Positions 12,166 through 16,720 of a stretch of DNA of 16,720 nt are shown here, piece by piece. This stretch comes from Nanobdellota archaeon (GTDB lineage: Archaea > Nanobdellota > Nanobdellia > Woesearchaeales > GW2011-AR15), in NCBI GenBank assembly GCA_018815145.1, contig JAHIYL010000114.1, forward strand, positions 1-16,720, in the 5' to 3' direction. The first letter of the stretch is position 1; each line of letters opens with the position of its first letter. The notes beneath the pieces are model-generated. The model made no database searches, had not been told where the DNA came from, and saw only the letters and a list, made by a program, of their open reading frames with translations. A program made the translations under genes and the position numbers.

Positions 12166-12987
12166 ATGGAAAAGAAAATTTGGTCAGGACATCACGTAAT
12201 GGAAGGAGCAGGAGTAAGATTATTCAGGGTATTTTCCAATGAAAAAGCAGAATTGACAGATCCTTTCCTTCTTCTTGATAATTTTGGCTCTGATGATCCT
12301 GAGGATTATATCAAGGGCTTTCCATGGCATCCGCACAGAGGAATCGAGACTGTGACCTATATGCTTGAAGGATATGTTGAGCATGAAGACAGCCTTGGCA
12401 ATAAAGGTACTATCAGTTCAGGGGAGCTGCAGTGGATGAGTGCAGGATCAGGCATAATCCATCAGGAGATGCCCGCAGAGTATATCGGTATGATGCGAGG
12501 CCTACAGCTTTGGGTGAATCTTCCAAAAGACAAGAAAATGTCTGCTCCGAGATACAGAGGCATACTTAATCATGAAATTCCAATCATTCAAGAAAAAGGC
12601 TTGACAGTAAAAGTGATCGCAGGAAAATACAAAGACGCCACAGGTCCTGTAAAAGATCTTATGGTAGATATTGAATATCTTGATATATCGCTGGATCATG
12701 GCAATGATTTTGATTATCATGTAAAAAAAGGCTATACCACATTCTGTTATGTACTTGAAGGTAGGGGGGATTTTGAAAAAAATAGTGTAAAAGAAAAAAA
12801 TCTGATCTTGTTCAAAGATTTTGACAAAATTCAAATTAATGCTCCTGGACATGTAAGGTTCATCCTGGTATCAGGCAGACCGTTGAAAGAGCCGATTGCA
12901 TGGGGCGGCCCTATTGTGATGAATACTGGTAAAGAGCTTGAACAGGCATTCAGTGAACTTTCTGAAGGGACTTTTATCAGGAAATAG
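12166..12987 (+). CDS. Pirin-family cupin protein
   Basis: The 273-residue product has the pirin signatures: PFLLLDNFGS at 33-42, FPWHPHRGIETVTYML at 52-67 and MSAGSGIIHQE at 91-101. The metal site is complete: H55, H57, H99 and E101. The C-terminal cupin (about 150-270) is also present, ending with GRPLKEPIAWGGPIVMNT, a conserved segment in this family. Pirins bind Fe and act either as quercetin-2,3-dioxygenase-like enzymes or as redox-sensitive cofactors of regulators; which applies here is open. There is no SD and only a 5-base gap from the upstream stop, so translation is likely coupled. Confidence 0.93.
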   Translation: MEKKIWSGHHVMEGAGVRLFRVFSNEKAELTDPFLLLDNFGSDDPEDYIKGFPWHPHRGIETVTYMLEGYVEHEDSLGNKGTISSGELQWMSAGSGIIHQEMPAEYIGMMRGLQLWVNLPKDKKMSAPRYRGILNHEIPIIQEKGLTVKVIAGKYKDATGPVKDLMVDIEYLDISLDHGNDFDYHVKKGYTTFCYVLEGRGDFEKNSVKEKNLILFKDFDKIQINAPGHVRFILVSGRPLKEPIAWGGPIVMNTGKELEQAFSELSEGTFIRK

Positions 12988-13121
12988 GAACTGTAATCTA
13001 CATCCGCAACACTTATTAATTTGAACAGGTTTTCTATATTAATTGGAAAATATTTGTCATAATTATTTTCTTATCAGATTTTTTCCGATTTGCCCTGAAA
13101 AAATAGTCTGCAATTATGCAC

Positions 13122-13130
13122 ATATTTATA
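13122..13130 (+). promoter_or_regulatory. TATA box of second LEWDK gene
   Basis: ATATTTATA is centred 37 bases before the ATG at 13163, giving a leader of about 10 bases after initiation near 13151. The 175-base spacer before this gene also has another TATTAAT string at about 13014-13020. Confidence 0.45.
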
Positions 13131-13162
13131 CTTTGGAAGTGACTTTGGAGGTTGCCAATAAA

Positions 13163-13369
13163 ATGAAAGACATGGATGAACTCAAAAATCAGAAAAGGAT
13201 ACTAAAAAAGAAGATACTCACACTTGAATGGGACAAGAACCTTCATCAGCTCAATTTTGCAAAGAATAAGATTCTGGATAGATACAGGAAAGAATATGAT
13301 GAAGTGAAGGCAAAGATGGACGGAGAGACTATCCCATCTGATCAACTCGTTGAATCCTCATCACAGTAG
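13163..13369 (+). CDS. LEWDK-motif small coiled-coil protein, copy 2
   Basis: The start is the ATG at 13163; the longest frame adds 40 residues that lie upstream of the TATA box and are rejected. GGAGG ends 11 bases before it. The 68-residue protein matches the one at 5151-5366: KKKILTLEWDKNLHQLNFAK against KRKIQILEWDKSTHHLHFAL, then RKEYDE against KKEYKE. The conserved core spans residues 15-48 and is probably two helices. A zinc-ribbon gene follows 58 bases downstream, as it does for copy 1. No known family is recognised. Confidence 0.72.
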   Translation: MKDMDELKNQKRILKKKILTLEWDKNLHQLNFAKNKILDRYRKEYDEVKAKMDGETIPSDQLVESSSQ

Positions 13370-13427
13370 AATTATTTCTCATAATTTTTTATATCTCTCC
13401 ATATTTCTACTGACAAAGGTGATTGCT

Positions 13428-13658
13428 ATGAAAGAAAAGACAGTATGCCGATGCCTCAATTGCGGTCAAGGCTGCACAGATGAAGCCTTCCTTACAAATG
13501 AGAACGGGATGGTTTGCCTAATTCTCGGAAAAGACAATTTCAAGAACCAGGTATTTGGTAAAAGAAAGACACTCCAGACCAGGGTCTGTGCAAAATGCGG
13601 GTTTGTAATGACTTTTGTGAAAGATATCAAAGACATCAAAAACAACACCAAAAAGTAA
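13428..13658 (+). CDS. Zinc-ribbon mini-protein (76 aa)
   Basis: The start is the ATG at 13428, preceded by AGGTGATTGCT, a near-perfect SD, and a TATA-like TTTATATC about 36 bases upstream; the 26 extra residues of the longest frame are dropped. The product has CRCLNCGQGC at residues 7-16 and CAKC at 54-57, giving six cysteines. Probably a ribbon uses C9/C12 and C54/C57, with C7 and C16 extra. A basic linker (KRKTLQTR) and a KDIKDIKNN tail follow. It lies between the second LEWDK gene and membrane protein B (3-base gap), so the three probably act together. The exact target is unknown. Confidence 0.75.
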   Translation: MKEKTVCRCLNCGQGCTDEAFLTNENGMVCLILGKDNFKNQVFGKRKTLQTRVCAKCGFVMTFVKDIKDIKNNTKK

Positions 13659-13661
13659 AAC

Positions 13662-14198
13662 ATGAATAAATCTAAGATCCTTTTTGGTCTCGTAGTCGCA
13701 GTGTTGCTGGGAGCATGGTTATTCTCTAAAAAAATATTTGCAGTGATCATCCTTGCTGTTGTACAATACTATGCAAAAGAGGCATTTGCACGTATCACTT
13801 TTGATATACCTGGTACAGATGTTCCGATAATCAATTTCGACAAAGAAGTATCTAATCTGATCATTGCATTGAGCAGTTTCTATTATGGTGCAATCAGCGG
13901 AGTATTCATCCTTGGTCTGTCGCAGGTGATACATTTTTTCCACAGGGAAAAGATTGATTTTATATTGATAATTGACCTTTGGACAAAGGGATTTTTGATA
14001 ATCGGGCTTATCAGCATATTAAGGAAGAGTCCGCTCTATTCTGCTGTGATAATATCCATCATGATAACAAAAGTACTGAATATATTTATGCAGAAACTCT
14101 TAGTTGGTAAAAGGATATTTGCACCTCTGAATATTTCTGATATGATAAGCATTGTTGTGTATTATGGAGTGTATAATGTTTTCAGCATAATATACTGA
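13662..14198 (+). CDS. Multi-spanning membrane protein B (ECF-S or MreD-like topology)
   Basis: The 178-residue protein has about six membrane segments (about 7-21, 25-36, 64-92, 98-119, 126-144, 159-177). A polar loop at residues 45-62 (DIPGTDVPIINFDKEV) sits between the second and third. It starts 3 bases after the stop of the 76-aa zinc-ribbon gene and lacks an SD of its own, so it is translated by coupling. The segment order, the KxLF start and the loop position match protein A at 6972-7613, suggesting distant homology. The topology is reminiscent of ECF transporter S-components, which need an energising module not present here; MreD-like is an alternative. Confidence 0.65.
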   Translation: MNKSKILFGLVVAVLLGAWLFSKKIFAVIILAVVQYYAKEAFARITFDIPGTDVPIINFDKEVSNLIIALSSFYYGAISGVFILGLSQVIHFFHREKIDFILIIDLWTKGFLIIGLISILRKSPLYSAVIISIMITKVLNIFMQKLLVGKRIFAPLNISDMISIVVYYGVYNVFSIIY

Positions 14199-14213
14199 TA
14201 AGAAATATATCAG

Positions 14214-14223
14214 TTTAAATATA
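14214..14223 (+). promoter_or_regulatory. TATA box of PHP gene
   Basis: TTTAAATATA is centred about 29 bases before ATG at 14247, with no SD: a leaderless gene. An inverted repeat CTGATA/TATCAG (14195-14200, 14208-14213) sits immediately before it and could be an operator or a 3' hairpin of the preceding gene. Confidence 0.5.
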
Positions 14224-14246
14224 AGATTATTTTCTCTGCAATAATT

Positions 14247-15953
14247 ATGGCTCTTGAGACAGTGATTGCTGACATGCATATGCATTCTACATATTCTGAT
14301 GGAAGGCATACTCCTGCAGAGATTGCAGAAGCTGTTGCTGAAAAAGTGGCTCCAACCGGAATGATAGGTGTCGCAGCATTGACAGACCACAATACTGTTG
14401 ATGGTGTAAAGGAATTTCTTGATGAGATAGACAGGATAAATGAGGACGAATTCAGGGTAGTGGGTGTTCCGGGTGTCGAGATAGAAGTATATGAAAACGG
14501 TGTCAGTGTGCTGGATCCTACACTGCCTGGTAAGATTAGGGAACAGTCCCTTGTCAAAGTATATGCAAATCATTTCCTGATGCGAGCCCTTTCAAGCGAT
14601 GACAAAGAGATGAGAAAAATCGGAGAAGATCTGTTGAACAAGTGCAAAGGATTTGATGAATATTCTGATCAGATGTACAAATTCTACAAAGGCGAAATAA
14701 TATCCCCATACATTCATTTACCCCAGATGCATCGGCTCAGGGAGGATATGGAATGCTTTGTTGCATCACCTCCAAAAAGTATTGGAGAGAATATGATTTA
14801 TTTTACAGAAGATGACAGACCTGATTTCATCACTGATGATTCAATAGTCAAGAAGGTCAAGTCAGAATACCTTGTATATTTCAAAAAAAGTCAGATTGCA
14901 AATATGAAAGATATCATGGATGATTTAGGGAAAATTAAGACACCAAGCTTCAATGACCTAATCACAACATTCAAGGAAAATCATGTCTCCAGAAAGGATA
15001 TTGCTCTGGTGCTAGCGCATCCTCTCTCTGTGGACGAGACTGAATGGGGAAAGGCAATGTACTATGTAGCAAAAAAGATATTCTCAAATAACAATGATTA
15101 TTCAAGGATGTTCAGTGCTACCCAGAGTACAAAGGCTACATCAAAATGGTTAGATGGAATAGAAGTGATTAATGCGGGCCATCCTGTCTTCATAAATGAC
15201 AAGGTGTTTGGAAATGTAGCTTTCCCATTTGGCGGATTGCCATATAGTGGTGTCACAAATACAATGATGGGCAATAGTGACGCGCATGACAAGAACTGGG
15301 TCTTTGCAGCATATAGTCTTATGGACCTGATAAAACGCAGAAAGCAGGACAATCTGACGATTGACTCAGTAATAAATGCTATCAAGAAACCTGGAAAACC
15401 AGCAGTATGGTCCAGAGGATGGGGTTATCAATACAAACATGAATTCAGGCTTATCCCTATTGAAATGGAATATAAGAACGCTGTGAACAAGAATACTGAT
15501 ACCAAATCTGAACACAAAAGTTTTTGGAGGACAATGAGCGAAAAAGGTGAAGCCTTTTTAAAAAAGGCAGGATACGAAATCCAGAGAGTGCAAAAATCTT
15601 ATCGAGAGATGACACCATACCTTGATTGGATAGTTCTGTCTCCTGTCTCAGGACCTATTAAAAAAGAGGAAGGTATACTAAAAAGTCTTGTGAAATTTGG
15701 TGCAAGCATTCCAAGGTTAGTATTTCAGAACAGTATCCAGAAAAATATTGTCTTACCAAATTTTGATTATGCTGAGAAGTTTAAAGAAGGAACAGAAAAT
15801 ATACCCATGCCGACCATAGTCAGACCATTCCATCTGATTCCTGTAGAAAATTTTCCTAACGAACCTTTTTTTCTGCCCTTTGGTCACATTGAGGACCCAT
15901 ATGGACATATTCATGGATTAGTAGAACCATTAGATATTGTAAAATACTTGTGA
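14247..15953 (+). CDS. Enlarged PHP-domain phosphoesterase-like protein
   Basis: The 568-residue product carries PHP metal motifs: DMHMHSTYSDG at residues 9-19 (H11, H13, D18), LTDHNT at 45-50 (H48), GVEIE (E78), LAHP (H258) and GNSDAH (D345, H347). These are the histidines and acidic residues of a trinuclear metal site that hydrolyses phosphate esters. Known small PHP proteins have about 230-300 residues. Here about 160 residues are inserted between E78 and H258, and about 190 residues follow the last motif, with no membrane segment or known domain visible. Substrate unknown; nucleotide or polynucleotide phosphate is typical for the family. It is leaderless. The following parvulin gene has its own promoter. 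Confidence 0.85.
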   Translation: MALETVIADMHMHSTYSDGRHTPAEIAEAVAEKVAPTGMIGVAALTDHNTVDGVKEFLDEIDRINEDEFRVVGVPGVEIEVYENGVSVLDPTLPGKIREQSLVKVYANHFLMRALSSDDKEMRKIGEDLLNKCKGFDEYSDQMYKFYKGEIISPYIHLPQMHRLREDMECFVASPPKSIGENMIYFTEDDRPDFITDDSIVKKVKSEYLVYFKKSQIANMKDIMDDLGKIKTPSFNDLITTFKENHVSRKDIALVLAHPLSVDETEWGKAMYYVAKKIFSNNNDYSRMFSATQSTKATSKWLDGIEVINAGHPVFINDKVFGNVAFPFGGLPYSGVTNTMMGNSDAHDKNWVFAAYSLMDLIKRRKQDNLTIDSVINAIKKPGKPAVWSRGWGYQYKHEFRLIPIEMEYKNAVNKNTDTKSEHKSFWRTMSEKGEAFLKKAGYEIQRVQKSYREMTPYLDWIVLSPVSGPIKKEEGILKSLVKFGASIPRLVFQNSIQKNIVLPNFDYAEKFKEGTENIPMPTIVRPFHLIPVENFPNEPFFLPFGHIEDPYGHIHGLVEPLDIVKYL

Positions 15954-15962
15954 ACAATAAGC

Positions 15963-15971
15963 TTTATATTA
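15963..15971 (+). promoter_or_regulatory. TATA box of parvulin gene
   Basis: TTTATATTA is centred 28 bases before the ATG at 15995, which fixes that codon as the likely leaderless start. Confidence 0.55.
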
Positions 15972-15994
15972 TTACTGCAACTATCATATCCAAA

Positions 15995-16282
15995 ATGCCA
16001 ACTAAAGTCAATGCTAAACACATACTAGTCAAATCAGAAGACGAAGCAAAGAAGATCCTTGAAGAACTAAAATCCGGCAAGAATTTTGAGACACTTGCAA
16101 AAGAGAAATCAAAATGTCCGTCAGGTAAAAAAGGCGGAAGCCTGGGCTGGTTTTCCCACGGCCAGATGGTCAGGGAATTTGAAAAAGCTGCTTTCTCGCT
16201 CAGGAAAGGACAGATAACCCTGCAGCCAGTCAAGACCCAGTTCGGCTGGCATATCATTAAAGTTGTGGATACCTGGGGCTGA
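15995..16282 (+). CDS. Parvulin-type peptidyl-prolyl isomerase
   Basis: The start is the ATG at 15995, placed by the TATA box; a GTG overlapping the PHP stop would add 15 residues. The 95-residue product is a single parvulin domain without membrane anchor or signal, like bacterial Par10. AKHILVKSEDEAKKIL (H9) comes first, then SKCPSGKKGGSLGWFSHGQM (C41 and the GGSLGWF turn), then FEKAAFSLRKGQ and FGWHIIKV (H86). H9, C41, F62, F67 and H86 form the usual active-site set. It catalyses prolyl isomerisation in the cytoplasm and is one of two PPIases in this window. Its last 42 coding bases are repeated 128 bases downstream. Confidence 0.93.
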   Translation: MPTKVNAKHILVKSEDEAKKILEELKSGKNFETLAKEKSKCPSGKKGGSLGWFSHGQMVREFEKAAFSLRKGQITLQPVKTQFGWHIIKVVDTWG

Positions 16283-16285
16283 TTT
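16241..16285 (+). repeat. Direct repeat, copy 1 (3' end of parvulin gene)
   Basis: These 45 bases cover the last 13 codons, the stop and 3 bases beyond. They match copy 2 at 16369-16413 at 43 of 45 positions. The two differences (T/C at base 12, G/T at base 27) are both third-position synonymous changes (His, Val). Confidence 0.85.
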
Positions 16286-16293
16286 TATTTCTC

Positions 16294-16326
16294 GGACTGT
16301 TTGACATGTTTTTGTCAGTACAGTCC
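16294..16326 (+). other. Imperfect hairpin between the two parvulin 3' copies
   Basis: GGACTGT pairs with ACAGTCC (7 bp). After a small internal bulge, TGACA pairs with TGTCA (5 bp), leaving a 6-base loop. It sits 11 bases behind the parvulin stop and could form in the transcript as a 3' structure, or mark a short inserted element. Confidence 0.5.
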
Positions 16327-16368
16327 TTAGATGTTTCCCTTAAGGCTTTTTCAAAAGGCTTAACATAA

Positions 16369-16413
16369 TTCGGCTGGCACATCATTAAAGTTGTTGATAC
16401 CTGGGGCTGATTT
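16369..16413 (+). repeat. Direct repeat, copy 2 (detached parvulin 3' end)
   Basis: It encodes FGWHIIKVVDTWG followed by TGA in an otherwise non-coding spacer; the rest of a parvulin gene is missing. Its only differences from copy 1 inside the coding part are synonymous, as expected of a formerly functional allele or paralogue. Confidence 0.8.
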
Positions 16414-16444
16414 ATCTATCCAATATATTGGGTTTACAGAATAT

Positions 16445-16720
16445 CTAGAATATCTTGTCATGATGATCATAATCAAGAAGAATTACTGTTTTCTTCGATT
16501 CATCAATTTCATAGACTAAAACAAAAGATTTATCGATGTGAACTCGATAGGCTCCATGCATATCTCCTCTTAGTGGCTTAAATCTATATGGTTCTTCCAA
16601 AATTTTTTCTAATTTTTTGAGTAGGATTTCAAATTGCTTAGGGTTCCTTTTACTCAGCTTATCAAAAATCTTATCCACTTTTGGTTTTATGGACAAAGAA
16701 TACATTTTACTGTAGACCAT
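16445..16720 (-). CDS. RelE/ParE-superfamily toxin, possibly partial at window edge
   Basis: The frame starts with an ATG at the last three bases of the window, so whether translation starts there, at the ATG five codons in, or outside cannot be decided. The 91 residues match the size of archaeal RelE toxins. SIKPKVDKIFDKLSKRNPKQFEILLKKL forms the two N-terminal helices. Then come PYRFKPLRGDMHGAYRVHIDKSFVLVYEID (R51, R59) and VILLDYDHHDKIF (H86/H87). In this family the Arg and C-terminal basic or aromatic residues cleave mRNA in the ribosomal A site. An antitoxin gene would normally lie upstream, beyond the window. It ends 31 bases from the detached parvulin 3' copy. Confidence 0.85.
   Translation of the reverse strand: MVYSKMYSLSIKPKVDKIFDKLSKRNPKQFEILLKKLEKILEEPYRFKPLRGDMHGAYRVHIDKSFVLVYEIDESKKTVILLDYDHHDKIF

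Noticed and set aside
13043..13162. 40-residue N-terminal extension of the second LEWDK protein
   Set aside because: It lies upstream of or across the TATA box and is not matched in the paralogue at 5151-5366.
1..16720. CRISPR array, tRNA, rRNA or transposase
   Set aside because: No regularly spaced repeats, no cloverleaf-compatible sequence and no transposase-like or integrase-like frame were found on either strand.

Overview
This AT-rich window reads as archaeal, most likely from a DPANN lineage of the Woesearchaeota/Pacearchaeota type; that placement is an inference from gene content and not a search result. The archaeal signs are TATA-like boxes 23-30 nt upstream of several start codons (leaderless genes), GGTGAT-type Shine-Dalgarno sites in front of internal genes, T-tract termination, a PEF-CTERM surface protein, TRAM and OB-fold mini-proteins, an Lrp-type regulator and an archaeal-style RelE toxin. 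No tRNA, rRNA, CRISPR array or transposase was found.

Layout. (1) 59-1050, plus strand: four very small genes that all overlap (ATGA or 8-nt junctions), one starting with TTG; none is recognised apart from a winged-helix-like C-terminus in the second. (2) 1182-1949, minus: a secreted DUF642-like lectin-type protein with a PEF-CTERM sorting tail. (3) 2258-3151, plus: a DUF4349 membrane protein. (4) 3209-7972, all minus: a CBS-domain protein with a C-terminal HPF/RaiA-like domain, four zinc-ribbon mini-proteins, a divergent Hsp20, a one-TM mini-protein, a small coiled-coil protein with the motif LEWDK, a split small ORF, an Lrp/AsnC regulator and a multi-spanning membrane protein. (5) 8091-16282, all plus: a membrane GT2 glycosyltransferase with a membrane-anchored thioredoxin-fold protein, a TRAM plus OB-fold pair, a short helical protein, a SlyD-like FKBP prolyl isomerase, a secreted protein, a pirin, a second LEWDK protein followed by a fifth zinc ribbon and a second multi-spanning membrane protein, an enlarged PHP-domain protein, and a parvulin. 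(6) 16241-16720: a duplicated copy of the parvulin 3' end, a hairpin, and a RelE-type toxin on the minus strand running to the window edge.

How the parts relate. Protein-folding and stress themes recur (Hsp20, FKBP, parvulin, thioredoxin fold, CBS-HPF). The most unusual structure is the repeated pairing of a LEWDK coiled-coil mini-protein with a downstream zinc-ribbon mini-protein at two separate loci (4967-5366 and 13163-13658), inside a window holding five zinc-ribbon mini-proteins of 35-76 residues. Two of these (6093-6200 and 7838-7972) are easily overlooked because of their size. Several annotated starts were moved inward from the longest reading frame, on the basis of SD or TATA spacing; each entry says why.
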